Origin: Clostridia bacterium
Lineage (GTDB): Bacteria > Bacillota > Clostridia > Christensenellales > Borkfalkiaceae
Length of the DNA stretch: 36,708 nt
Reading direction: 5' to 3'
Assembly (NCBI GenBank): GCA_017505465.1
Contig: JAFVPE010000041.1
Span: 1 to 36,708, forward strand
In this document: positions 25,748 through 33,879 of the stretch, piece after piece
Position numbering within the stretch: the first letter of the stretch is position 1
Layout of the letters: each line of letters starts with the position of its first letter
Notes under the pieces: generated by a model
Seen by the model: only the letters and a program-made list of their open reading frames with translations
Databases searched by the model: none
Told to the model about the DNA's origin: nothing
Position numbers and translations under genes: made by a program

Positions 25748-25815
25748 AAGGCTATCTCCAATAACTCGCCCCCAAATATAGGCGTCGGTTATAATTGAAA
25801 TTTATATCTCTTTAT

Positions 25816-25844
25816 ATTATAACATACTATATTTAGAGTGTAAA
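25816..25844 (-). promoter_or_regulatory. Sigma-A promoter of the mnmE operon
   Basis: On the minus strand TTTACA (25844-25839), a 17-base spacer and a perfect TATAAT (25821-25816), about 70 bases before mnmE. Nine genes follow with short gaps and no clear internal terminator. Confidence 0.78.
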
Positions 25845-25863
25845 TCATTTTAAGGCGTTTTCG

Positions 25864-25907
25864 CGCAAAAAAAGACGGAAAATATAATTTTTTCTTATCT
25901 TCCGTCC
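25864..25907 (-). terminator. Terminator of the ecf-truA operon
   Basis: On the minus strand GACGGAA pairs with TTCCGTC across an AT-rich loop and is followed by TTTTTTTGC. It separates the operon from the mnmE promoter. Confidence 0.75.
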
Positions 25908-25928
25908 ATTTTTATTGTTTGAAATTGT

Positions 25929-26924
25929 TTAGTCGAAAAAACCGTCCGAATCTACGTTTGCGCCACCATTGTTTCCATTCGGTTCGTTATTTGTATTTGT
26001 GGATTGTTCGCTTGTTTGATTGTCTGATGAAAATTCCGCAAACGGATCGTCCGCTCCCTTCTGCCCACTATTCGCATTATTAGCGTTTTGCGGATTGGGG
26101 GTTCCGTAGGGATTGCCGTTCGGCGGACGATTGTACGGGTTTCCATAAGGGTTGCCATACGGATTCCCGTAAGGATTGTTAGGCGCGCCGTAAGGATTAC
26201 CGTAGGTGTTATAGTACTGCTGTTGGCGTTGCATAAATTCTTCGTGCTTCTTCTTTACGTATGCGTTATAATCAATCGCTTCTCGATTGCGCAAAACAAA
26301 GATGATGATATAACGAGCAACGGGCGTAAGCACCGTCAAGAAGGAAAGGAAGAAATATTTGCTCGGCGCGTATTTCTTGATGAGAGCAATCATCAATATC
26401 AACATCAATACGTAATGTGCGATGCTAATAATGGATACAATCCAATACGAATAATCGTAAAATACTGAAACGGCGCGGCTAAATCCGGTCAAACCTTCCC
26501 AATAAATACTCTCCGTTTGCATAAAGCCTTCGCCGAGCAATTCTACCTTCGGATCACCGCATACGATATACAAATACAGTTCTGCGGCAATCGCCGTAAA
26601 AGCTACAAGCGTGGAAATGATTTGCGAAATCATGGCATATACGCCGGCATTCTTCAATTTCTTACCGAAGAAATTGGATTCCCCTGCAATCTTCCCTGCA
26701 TAGAATGTGTTGATAAACGGGAAAAACGCCATCCATTTATTCCGCAAGTTTTGACCTTTTGCCATTTTGTACAAACCAATAGCCATTAAAATGAATAGCG
26801 GTAACCACACCACAAACGCACCAACCGCAGCCGCGATCAGAAGCGTCTTTGCGTCGGGAAAGTATTTCCCTGCCATTTCCCCGAAAATCATTGAAAATGC
26901 ACCGTAAAAACTATATATTTGCAT
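25929..26924 (-). CDS. Membrane protein with NPYG-repeat cytoplasmic tail
   Basis: This encodes 331 residues. About four hydrophobic segments are visible, including AAAVGAFVVWLPLFILMAIG, a segment in AMISQIISTLVAFTAIAAEL, and two near residues 150-215 (WIVSIISIAHYVLMLILMIA). From about residue 235 the tail is low complexity: repeated N-P-Y-G-N/A units, then an N/G/S/E-rich end. The underlying DNA also repeats (about 26090-26210). GGAG lies nine bases before the ATG. It is seven bases from the truA stop, so it is the last gene of the operon. The function is unknown. The tail resembles Gly/Tyr-rich low-complexity tails of Bacillota membrane proteins. Confidence 0.8.
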   Translation of the reverse strand: MQIYSFYGAFSMIFGEMAGKYFPDAKTLLIAAAVGAFVVWLPLFILMAIGLYKMAKGQNLRNKWMAFFPFINTFYAGKIAGESNFFGKKLKNAGVYAMISQIISTLVAFTAIAAELYLYIVCGDPKVELLGEGFMQTESIYWEGLTGFSRAVSVFYDYSYWIVSIISIAHYVLMLILMIALIKKYAPSKYFFLSFLTVLTPVARYIIIFVLRNREAIDYNAYVKKKHEEFMQRQQQYYNTYGNPYGAPNNPYGNPYGNPYGNPYNRPPNGNPYGTPNPQNANNANSGQKGADDPFAEFSSDNQTSEQSTNTNNEPNGNNGGANVDSDGFFD

Positions 26925-26930
26925 AACGTA

Positions 26931-27692
26931 TTACTCCGTTTTTTCTCCGTATTCTACTTGCAGTAAAGTCAAGCCCTTTGCAGGCATCGTTTTTCCAAGC
27001 AAGCTTCTATCACCCGTTTCGTAAGCGGTGAGAAGACTATCCTTCGTTCTTTTGTTGAGTGCGATATCCATGAGCTCGCCCACCATTGTGCGCACCATAT
27101 TGTAAAGGAAACCGTTGCCCGTTACAAAAATTTTGATATCGCGGCTCCCATAACTCTCGCCTTCTTCAACGCGCACTTCATATACCGTCCGCACCGTTGT
27201 TTTCACCGAAGAACCCGAAGCGCAAAAGGCTTTGAAATCGTGTTCCCCCTCAAAAAGCTTCGCTACGTTCTTTAAGATTTGCAAACTAGGCGCTTCGTCA
27301 ATACGCACCGAAAAACGCTCTTTCAAAGGCATTTCCCTAGGGGATACGTAAAGGGAATAGCAGTAGGTCTTTCGCTTTGCGCTACGATTGCTATCGAAGC
27401 CATCGTCCGTCCCCCATCCCTCGACGATTCGCACGTCCGAAGGAAGAAATCTGTTTAAGCAGTCGGGCATTTTTTCAGGCGGAACGGTGATTCGTTCGCT
27501 ATCAAAATGACAAACTTGCCCCGCCGCGTGTACGCCTGCGTCCGTTCTACCGCTTGCCGTCACCCTTACCTTTTCGCCAAGAGCCGTTTCAATAGCCCCT
27601 TCCAAGGCTTCTTGTACGGAAAGCGCATTTTTTTGGCATTGCCAACCTGCATATGCCGTACCGTCGTATGCAATTTTCAATACGAAACGCAT
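26931..27692 (-). CDS. truA: tRNA pseudouridine synthase A
   Basis: This encodes 253 residues. It makes pseudouridine at positions 38-40 of tRNA. The catalytic aspartate is D51 in SGRTDAGVHA, and the substrate-binding NFKAFCASGS equivalent is HDFKAFCASGSSV. FLYNMVRTMVGEL near the C-terminus is the conserved family motif. AGGAGG precedes the ATG by eight bases. It follows ecfT by 33 bases, the usual Bacillota order. Confidence 0.96.
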   Translation of the reverse strand: MRFVLKIAYDGTAYAGWQCQKNALSVQEALEGAIETALGEKVRVTASGRTDAGVHAAGQVCHFDSERITVPPEKMPDCLNRFLPSDVRIVEGWGTDDGFDSNRSAKRKTYCYSLYVSPREMPLKERFSVRIDEAPSLQILKNVAKLFEGEHDFKAFCASGSSVKTTVRTVYEVRVEEGESYGSRDIKIFVTGNGFLYNMVRTMVGELMDIALNKRTKDSLLTAYETGDRSLLGKTMPAKGLTLLQVEYGEKTE

Positions 27693-27725
27693 TCGTGCGC
27701 CCTCCTACCAAGTATTTATCAAGAA

Positions 27726-28553
27726 TTAAAAGAAATAGAAAATCGGCAAGCGAAAAATCTTCAAAAGGATAACGCCTGCAAGCAAGATAAGCCCGATAAC
27801 CCAAGCAATAATATCTCGCCAACCAAAGGTGAGTTTTTTATATTTCGTGCGCACTTTACTGCCCGAATAGCAACGGGCGTCCATAGCGTCGCCAAGCTCG
27901 TCTGCTCGGCGGAATGCGCTAATCAAAAGCGGAATCAAAATCGGCACGATTGCCTTTATCCGCTTGATAATACCGCCACTTTCAAAGTCCGCGCCACGCG
28001 CTTTCTGCGCATTCATAATGCGTGCGGTTTCGTCCATCAAGATGGGAATAAATCGCAGCGCAATCGACATAATCAACGCAAGCTCGTGCACGGGGAAGCG
28101 AATAAGCTTCAACGGCGTAAGCAGACTTTCAATACCGTCCGCAAGAGATACGGGCGTCGTCGTGAGCGTCAAAATAGACGATCCAAGCACCAAAAGGAAT
28201 AAACGTACGGCAAGGAATACCGTATGGTAAACCGCCTTATCGGTGATTTCTAAAAAGTCCCACCGCGCATCGTACAACGGCTTTCCTTCACTGTAAAAGA
28301 ACAGGTTAAGAACCGTCATAAATAACAGCAAAAGTAATATACCTTTCACCGAGCGAAGCAAGCTCTTCAAAGGAACGCCCGAAAACGCCGCAATAAACAC
28401 AAACACAAGCGCGCATGCGCCAAGCGCATAAAAATCTTTCGCTAAAAATATAGCGACGATATACACGATTAAAAATAGTATTTTCGTGCGCGGATCTAAA
28501 CGATGCACAAAGGATTTGGAAGGGTAATACTGCCCAAAAGTAGCGTCACGCAT
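27726..28553 (-). CDS. ecfT: ECF transporter transmembrane component EcfT
   Basis: This encodes 275 residues. EcfT couples the two ATPases to interchangeable vitamin-binding S components in the membrane. Hydrophobic segments begin with TKILFLIVYIVAIFLAKDF. The two coupling-helix motifs are QKARGADF and MDARCYSG; the second usually reads ARG. The ATG at 28553 is chosen because it gives a normal length and lies in an eight-base overlap with the ATPase gene. A 40-residue upstream extension is rejected. Confidence 0.93.
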   Translation of the reverse strand: MRDATFGQYYPSKSFVHRLDPRTKILFLIVYIVAIFLAKDFYALGACALVFVFIAAFSGVPLKSLLRSVKGILLLLLFMTVLNLFFYSEGKPLYDARWDFLEITDKAVYHTVFLAVRLFLLVLGSSILTLTTTPVSLADGIESLLTPLKLIRFPVHELALIMSIALRFIPILMDETARIMNAQKARGADFESGGIIKRIKAIVPILIPLLISAFRRADELGDAMDARCYSGSKVRTKYKKLTFGWRDIIAWVIGLILLAGVILLKIFRLPIFYFF

Positions 28554-30447
28554 TTTCCGCACCCCCTTCCGTTGAATCCGTACCTGCCCCTTGCATTTTC
28601 GCAAAAACGAGCAGTTTTTCAACGAAATCGGCAACCGTGTAGTCGCTATCGATAACAACGCCTTTTTCTGCAAGCGCCTTACTCAACCTCGCGGTGAAAG
28701 GAACGTCTAAGCCAAGGCTTTCCATACCTTCGACGTTTTCAAAAAGCGCCTTCGGCGAGCCAACGGATACAATTTTACCTTCGGCGAAAATTGCCGCACG
28801 GTTACAGTTTTCCGCAATCTCTTCCATATCGTGCGAAACAATGATAACCGTCTTGCACCAATCGCTGTGGATCTTATGCAAAAGAGACATCAACTCTTCT
28901 TTCCCAAGCGGATCAAGCCCTGCCGCAGGCTCGTCCAAGACGAGAATTTCAGGTTTAGTCACGATAACACCGGCGATTGCCACACGGCGTTTTTGACCGC
29001 CCGAAAGCTCAAACGGCGAACTCTTCTTCACGTCTTCGTAGCGAAGCCCCACCATCTCGATTGCATCACGAACGGCGGTTTCAATCTCTTCCTTCGTCAG
29101 CTTACCGTTAAAGTTTTTCAAGCCAAAGGCTACGTCGTCGAAAACCGTTTCGGCAAAGAGTTGATATTCGGGATATTGGAATACCATCCCCACCTTGCTA
29201 CGCAAGGCGCGGAAGTCCGTTTTTTTGTTCGTTAAGTCAAAGCCGTTGACGGTAAGCACCGTTTTTGGCGGTATAGGCGCACCTTTTTTTACTCGTTGCG
29301 GGCGATATTTCTTCTCTGCGCTCGGCGTTTTCAAAAGCGCATTCAAATGCTGTACAAAGGTGGATTTACCGCTCCCCGTATGACCGATAATGCCAAAGAA
29401 ATCCCCCGATTTTATTTCCAAATTCACACCGTTTAAGGCGTACGTTGCAAAAGGCGATTTCTCATTATAGACGTAAGACAAGTTTTCGCAAAGTACCCGC
29501 CCGACGTCGGGATTTTCATCTTCCAAGCACTCTAAACCCGTACCTGCCCCCTTCTTTTGGGGGATAACGGAAATTTTGGGATTCGTTTTTAAGGACGATA
29601 CAATGTCGTTTGCGACGTCTTCCGCCGCCATACTATCCTGCGTTTTTACTCCCCCTGCGCTAAGCCCACGGCACACGCGGAGCGCACGCGGCAAGGCAAG
29701 GGAATATTTCTTCAGCTCCTCTTCCTTTGCAAGCACGTCGGCAGGTTTACCCTGCATCACGATTCGTCCCTTGTGCATAACGATTGCACGATCGGCAAGC
29801 ATCGCTTCTTCGGGGAAATGGGTGATGAGCAAAACGGTGATTTTTTCTTCACGGTTCAAGCGCAAAACCACGTCCATAACTTCTTTGCGTCCACGAGGAT
29901 CGAGCATCGCCGTCGCTTCGTCCAAAATCATAATACGCGGTTTGAGCGCAAGCACGCCTGCAATGGCAATACGTTGCTTTTGACCGCCCGAAAGTCGGTT
30001 GGGAGTAGCGTGACGGAATTGCTCCATGCCCACCGCTTGCAACGCAAAATCAATGCGTTCCCCTATTTCTTCCCGTTTAATTCCTACGTTTTCAGGACCA
30101 AACGCAATGTCGTCTTCCACAATCGAAGCAACCGTTTGGTTATCGGGATTTTGGAACACAATGCCCACCTGCTTGCGAAGGTCGAAAATCTTTTTGGAGT
30201 CCTTAGCATCCAAACCAAGAACGGTGATTTCCCCTTCCGTAGGGGTTAAAAGACCGTTCGTAAGGCGTGCGAGCGTGGATTTACCGCTCCCGTTATGTCC
30301 CAAAACGGCAACGAATTCCCCTTCTTCGACGGTCAAATCGACGCCGTTGAGCGCAAAAGCGCCGTCCTCTTCAAAAACCGCATCCTTTGCAGCTTCTTCT
30401 TTGGACTTATATGAAAAATGTACGTTTTCAAATTTAATCGCTTCCAT
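28546..30447 (-). CDS. ecfA1A2: Fused ECF transporter ATPase EcfA1-EcfA2
   Basis: This 633-residue protein joins two ATPases that are separate polypeptides (about 280 residues each) in most Bacillota. The N-half has Walker A GHNGSGKST (50-58), signature LSGGQ (152-156) and Walker B IMILDEATAMLD. The C-half starts about residue 320 with Walker A GHTGSGKST (355-363), LSGGQ (about 481-485) and ILVLDEPAAGLD. Both halves look catalytically complete. The linker (about 285-318) contains GAGT at 300-303 encoded by the GGGGCAGGTA motif, and a second GAGT lies 11 residues from the C-terminus. No frameshift is seen. It powers vitamin or metal uptake with EcfT. It is first in its operon, behind a TTGTAT-17-TATAAT promoter. 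Confidence 0.93.
   Translation of the reverse strand: MEAIKFENVHFSYKSKEEAAKDAVFEEDGAFALNGVDLTVEEGEFVAVLGHNGSGKSTLARLTNGLLTPTEGEITVLGLDAKDSKKIFDLRKQVGIVFQNPDNQTVASIVEDDIAFGPENVGIKREEIGERIDFALQAVGMEQFRHATPNRLSGGQKQRIAIAGVLALKPRIMILDEATAMLDPRGRKEVMDVVLRLNREEKITVLLITHFPEEAMLADRAIVMHKGRIVMQGKPADVLAKEEELKKYSLALPRALRVCRGLSAGGVKTQDSMAAEDVANDIVSSLKTNPKISVIPQKKGAGTGLECLEDENPDVGRVLCENLSYVYNEKSPFATYALNGVNLEIKSGDFFGIIGHTGSGKSTFVQHLNALLKTPSAEKKYRPQRVKKGAPIPPKTVLTVNGFDLTNKKTDFRALRSKVGMVFQYPEYQLFAETVFDDVAFGLKNFNGKLTKEEIETAVRDAIEMVGLRYEDVKKSSPFELSGGQKRRVAIAGVIVTKPEILVLDEPAAGLDPLGKEELMSLLHKIHSDWCKTVIIVSHDMEEIAENCNRAAIFAEGKIVSVGSPKALFENVEGMESLGLDVPFTARLSKALAEKGVVIDSDYTVADFVEKLLVFAKMQGAGTDSTEGGAENA
28581..28590 (-). 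repeat. GGGGCAGGTA motif, copy 3 (EcfA C-terminal tail)
   Basis: TACCTGCCCC on the plus strand, encoding Gly-Ala-Gly-Thr (620-623) in the fused ATPase, just before its stop codon and the ecfT start. Confidence 0.7.
29541..29550 (-). repeat. GGGGCAGGTA motif, copy 4 (EcfA fusion linker)
   Basis: TACCTGCCCC on the plus strand, encoding Gly-Ala-Gly-Thr (300-303) in the same reading frame as copy 3, at the joint of the two ATPase halves. Confidence 0.7.
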
Positions 30448-30519
30448 ATCGCGCGCTTGCCTTTCTCCGTCTTGCCCTTTTTGGGTTTAGGGCATAATTT
30501 TCGAGTATATACTGTTCTT

Positions 30520-30548
30520 ATTATAGCAAATTTTTTAACAAAATACAA
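30520..30548 (-). promoter_or_regulatory. Sigma-A promoter of the ecf-truA operon
   Basis: On the minus strand TTGTAT (30548-30543), a 17-base spacer and TATAAT (30525-30520), about 70 bases before the ATPase start. The 290-base gap to the divergent YitT gene holds only the two promoters and AT-rich sequence. Confidence 0.7.
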
Positions 30549-30661
30549 TGAAAATAAGGTGAAATTGTGTGTTATTGTAAAGAAAAAAAGCAAAATTTCC
30601 CAAACAAGCGACTTCTTTTTGAAATTTTTTTATTTTATAAAAAAAAGTTGTCGCCATTCCC

Positions 30662-30690
30662 TTGTCTTCTTTTGAAAAAAGTATTATTAT
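30662..30690 (+). promoter_or_regulatory. Probable promoter of the YitT-family gene
   Basis: TTGTCT (30662-30667), a 17-base spacer and TATTAT (30685-30690), 47 bases before the ATG. Several AT-rich alternatives overlap, so the exact boxes are uncertain. Confidence 0.55.
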
Positions 30691-30737
30691 AAATATAGGC
30701 GCATACAAACGATAACTCACGCGCCACACGGATAAAT

Positions 30738-31742
30738 ATGGATATGCAAGAAAAAGAGCAAGTACAAGTTCCACAAAGCTCCCCCCAAAGTGCGAAAGTT
30801 AAACGAGTTCCCCCCGCAGTCACAATTTTAGTTGACGTTTTGATTTGTTTTATTGCGGCGTTACTCGTTTCCGGCTCGTTGTATTTCTTCTCGAACTACA
30901 ACAATTTCGCCCCCGGCGGCGTAACCGGTTTTGCTTCAATTATCGGCTCGAAAATTGCGGCGGCAGGCGTGGGCGACGTTACCGTGAACATGACCATTCT
31001 AATGTTCTCGTTCAATCTGCCTATCTTTATTCTCGTTGCGATTTTTTGCAACCGCAAAACGGGGATTATGCTTATCGTCTATTTGTTGATGCAATCGGGC
31101 ATTTTACTTTTGTTGAAATTCCTGCATAGTGAGCACAACCTTCCGTACTACGACGCATACGATACCGAAGCCAAAAACAACGTCGTTTTTGCTTCGATTG
31201 GCGTTGGCGTGATCTCGGGACTTGGTTTTTCGCTTATGCTTCGCCGTTTCGGTGCATCGGGCGGTACGTACGCAATTTCCGCACTCATTAAGCGCGCTCG
31301 TCCCGAACAAAATATCGCTTGGCTGTCCTTCGCTATGGACTCCTCGGTGGTCGTCCTTGCTTTCTTCTTATACGACGGAGCAGGCGTCAATTCGGTAATT
31401 TCCACCCTTTTGAACATCTTTATTTCCAACCTTGTGGTAGATTATATGCTGCAAGGCTTGCGCAGCGGTTATAAGTTTGAAATCATCACCGACCGTCCCG
31501 AAGAAATCGCAACGGAAATTATGCAAAAGCTCAAGCGCGGCGTTACGTTGCTTCATGCGGAAGGTATGTATACGCATACCGATAAAGCGTTTTTGGTGTG
31601 CATCGTTCGCAAACGCGAAGTGGGCGAGTTCTTGAAACTGCTCAAAAAATACAACGCAACCTTCTCGTATTCCTGCAAGGTAACCGAAGTTTACGGCAAG
31701 TTTGAAAGCGACCCTAACGGCAAGAAAAAATTTGATATCTAA
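30738..31742 (+). CDS. YitT-family membrane protein (DUF161/DUF2179)
   Basis: This encodes 334 residues. A short polar N-terminus is followed by about five hydrophobic segments, with the YitT hallmark NNFAPGGVTGFASII after the first and RRFGASGGTYAIS in the middle. The last 90 residues form a soluble DUF2179-type domain (FEIITDRPEEIATEIMQKL, RGVTLLHAEGMYT, LVCIVRKREV). The family's function is not established. GGA lies five bases before the ATG. The gene is monocistronic, between divergent ecfA and a terminator. Confidence 0.93.
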   Translation: MDMQEKEQVQVPQSSPQSAKVKRVPPAVTILVDVLICFIAALLVSGSLYFFSNYNNFAPGGVTGFASIIGSKIAAAGVGDVTVNMTILMFSFNLPIFILVAIFCNRKTGIMLIVYLLMQSGILLLLKFLHSEHNLPYYDAYDTEAKNNVVFASIGVGVISGLGFSLMLRRFGASGGTYAISALIKRARPEQNIAWLSFAMDSSVVVLAFFLYDGAGVNSVISTLLNIFISNLVVDYMLQGLRSGYKFEIITDRPEEIATEIMQKLKRGVTLLHAEGMYTHTDKAFLVCIVRKREVGEFLKLLKKYNATFSYSCKVTEVYGKFESDPNGKKKFDI

Positions 31743-31761
31743 TTGAATGCGTACAATAAAT

Positions 31762-31803
31762 AAGCGAGACGTCGACCAATCGGCATCTCGCTTTCTTTTT
31801 TAT
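31762..31803. terminator. Terminator between convergent YitT gene and MBL gene
   Basis: AAGCGAGA pairs with TCTCGCTT across a 16-base loop, then TTCTTTTTTATT on the plus strand. On the minus strand it is preceded by A-rich sequence and can serve the convergent gene less well. Confidence 0.75.
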
Positions 31804-31811
31804 TCAATGCA

Positions 31812-31821
31812 TACCTGCCCC
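31812..31821 (-). repeat. GGGGCAGGTA motif, copy 5 (3' of MBL gene)
   Basis: TACCTGCCCC on the plus strand, eight bases beyond the stop codon of the metallo-beta-lactamase gene. The next base differs (ATACC rather than GTACC). Confidence 0.65.
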
Positions 31822-31828
31822 ACTCGTT

Positions 31829-32848
31829 TTACCCAAGCGTCTTTACTTTGTACGCCCCGTTTTTAGAAATGGTAACAATCGTATGTCCTTGTAAATCTGT
31901 TCTATACGTCGACACACCTGCGTTATCCAAGCGCGCAATGACTTCCTTAGAAGGATGCCCGTAAGCATTTGTTTCTCCACAAGAAATCGACGCTGTTTTC
32001 GTCCCAAGATATTCTAAAAATGCCGTACTCGTCGAGCTTGCGCTCCCGTGATGTCCCACCTTCAAAATTTCCGTACTTGAAAGCTCCACCCCGCGGTTTG
32101 CAAGAAAGCCCAACTGATCGTCGCGAATGAGCTTTTGTTCTTGTTCACTCGAAATATCCGCTGCAAACAAAGCGCTCGTACCTTGATAATCCAACCAAAT
32201 CACCGACGAACATTCGTTGTCACTCACGTCGGTTAGCGTTCCTTCTATCACGCCGTCCACCGTTTCCGCATAAGGTAACAAGAACGTAAGCGTGTAGGGA
32301 TATGCCGTTTCCGTACGTCCTAAATCGGCAAGCTTGCGGGAAGAATATACCCTTTCGCATCCCTTTTTAAGCACTGCCGCATACGCCTGCGCATATTGTG
32401 CATCCTTTTCGGGGCGCGTGGGCGGCAAATAGGCAACTCTCGCCTTCTTATATTTCAAAATGGTATCGATACCGCCGCAGTGATCACTATCCGCATGCGT
32501 AATAACAAGATAATCAAGCGTATCAATACGAAGTGCATTCAAATAACGAAGAACGGATTTCGTTGCGCTGCCGCTGCCATTTCCGCCGTCTATGAGCATC
32601 GTTTTACCGTCGGGCAATTCAATAATCGTTGCGTCCCCTTGTCCCACGTCAACAAAATGGATACGCATTTCCCCTTTACCACGTTTACCAACGTCGGGAA
32701 GCGCAACGTAATATTTCCAAGTGTTTGGCGGAACACACGCCGCAAAAATGCAAACGCCAACGATAATAAGTAAAAGGACACCGAGTAGAATTCGTTTGAG
32801 TAGCTTTTTCTTTTTCTCTACCTTCTCTTTTTCTATGCGGTATCCCAT
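31829..32848 (-). CDS. ComEC-like metallo-beta-lactamase-fold hydrolase, membrane anchored
   Basis: This encodes 339 residues. A Lys/Glu-rich N-terminus precedes one hydrophobic segment (ILLGVLLLIIVGVCIFAACV, about 21-40), so the enzyme domain should be extracellular. The fold matches the C-terminal nuclease-like domain of ComEC: IHFVDVGQGDATII, LVITHADSDHCGG with metal-binding residues, VGHHGSASSTS, and a late AYGHPSKEVI. The ComEC membrane channel is absent, so this is a free-standing form. Phosphodiesterase action on nucleic acid or phosphorylcholine is possible. It follows mrp by 22 bases. Confidence 0.9.
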   Translation of the reverse strand: MGYRIEKEKVEKKKKLLKRILLGVLLLIIVGVCIFAACVPPNTWKYYVALPDVGKRGKGEMRIHFVDVGQGDATIIELPDGKTMLIDGGNGSGSATKSVLRYLNALRIDTLDYLVITHADSDHCGGIDTILKYKKARVAYLPPTRPEKDAQYAQAYAAVLKKGCERVYSSRKLADLGRTETAYPYTLTFLLPYAETVDGVIEGTLTDVSDNECSSVIWLDYQGTSALFAADISSEQEQKLIRDDQLGFLANRGVELSSTEILKVGHHGSASSTSTAFLEYLGTKTASISCGETNAYGHPSKEVIARLDNAGVSTYRTDLQGHTIVTISKNGAYKVKTLG

Positions 32849-32870
32849 AATTTTCTTCCGTTTAATTTAT

Positions 32871-33707
32871 TTAAATTGCGCGAGCTTTCGCCTTTTCAAT
32901 GGACGCGAATACTTCACGCAAAGCCTCGCCGTCGTAATCTTCTATTCTTCCTGCGTCCGCAAGCGTGGAAATTGCAGGATCAAGGGGCATTTTTGCAATC
33001 GCAGGAATTCCATATTCTTCCGCAATCGCTTTTGCCTTGCTATGACCAAACACTTCAATTTGTTTGCCGCAATCGGGGCAAGCCAAATAGCTCATATTTT
33101 CCACCAAGCCAAGGACGGGAATATTCATCATATTCGCCATATTCACCGCTTTTTCTACGACCATTTTCACAAGATCCTGCGGCGTAGTAACGATGACGAT
33201 CCCCGAAATGGGAATGCTCTGGAAAACCGTCAAAGGTACGTCGCCCGTTCCCGGGGGCATATCGATAAAAAGCAAATCGACGTCCTTCCAAATAACGTCC
33301 GTCCAAAATTGCATTACCGTACCCGAAATAACCATACCCCGCCAAATAACGGGCATCGTTTCGCTATCGAGCAACAAATTCATGGAAACCATTTGCATTC
33401 CCGAAGGCGAAAGCACGGTGTTGATACCGTTTTCGTCCCCCGTCATACGCTCGGTCACGCCGAACATTTTAGGGATAGACGGTCCCGTAATATCGGCATC
33501 CATAATACCAACTGAAAGCCCTTGTTTTTTCGCAAATGCGGCAAGCAGGGACGTGGTGAGCGACTTACCAACGCCGCCTTTACCACTGACAACGCCGATA
33601 ATTTTCTTTATCGACGATTGCTTGTGCGGAGCTTTCAATAAGCTCTCTTGTTTTCTAGACGAGCAATTCGAAGAACAGCTCGAACAATCATGTGTACATT
33701 CGGACAT
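32871..33707 (-). CDS. mrp: Mrp/NBP35-family iron-sulfur carrier ATPase
   Basis: This encodes 278 residues. It is thought to assemble and deliver iron-sulfur clusters. The deviant Walker A is SGKGGVGKS (41-49), DADITGPS is present, and LVENMSYLACPDCGKQIEVFG carries the CxxC that binds a cluster at the dimer interface. The N-terminus is Cys-rich (CTHDCSSCSSNC), a feature of clostridial Mrp proteins. AAAGGAG precedes the ATG by eight bases, behind a perfect promoter. It is first of a two-gene operon with the MBL gene. Confidence 0.94.
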   Translation of the reverse strand: MSECTHDCSSCSSNCSSRKQESLLKAPHKQSSIKKIIGVVSGKGGVGKSLTTSLLAAFAKKQGLSVGIMDADITGPSIPKMFGVTERMTGDENGINTVLSPSGMQMVSMNLLLDSETMPVIWRGMVISGTVMQFWTDVIWKDVDLLFIDMPPGTGDVPLTVFQSIPISGIVIVTTPQDLVKMVVEKAVNMANMMNIPVLGLVENMSYLACPDCGKQIEVFGHSKAKAIAEEYGIPAIAKMPLDPAISTLADAGRIEDYDGEALREVFASIEKAKARAI

Positions 33708-33732
33708 AATTCACACTCCTTTCAACCTTTTT

Positions 33733-33761
33733 ATTATACTCCCACGGCAAATTTTTGTCAA
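33733..33761 (-). promoter_or_regulatory. Consensus sigma-A promoter of mrp
   Basis: On the minus strand TTGACA (33761-33756), a 17-base spacer and TATAAT (33738-33733), both perfect, 25 bases before the mrp ATG. Confidence 0.92.
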
Positions 33762-33844
33762 CCGTTCGAGGATAAAAATCACCACACTTCCATATTTTTG
33801 ACAAAATCTTTCACAATCAAACGAAAAACCGACCGCAAAAACGG

Positions 33845-33873
33845 TTGCAATCCAAATAAAAATGATGTATAAT
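33845..33873 (+). promoter_or_regulatory. Sigma-A promoter of the SRP RNA
   Basis: TTGCAA (33845-33850), a 17-base spacer and TATAAT (33868-33873), seven bases before the predicted RNA 5' end. Confidence 0.82.
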
Positions 33874-33879
33874 AAGTAA

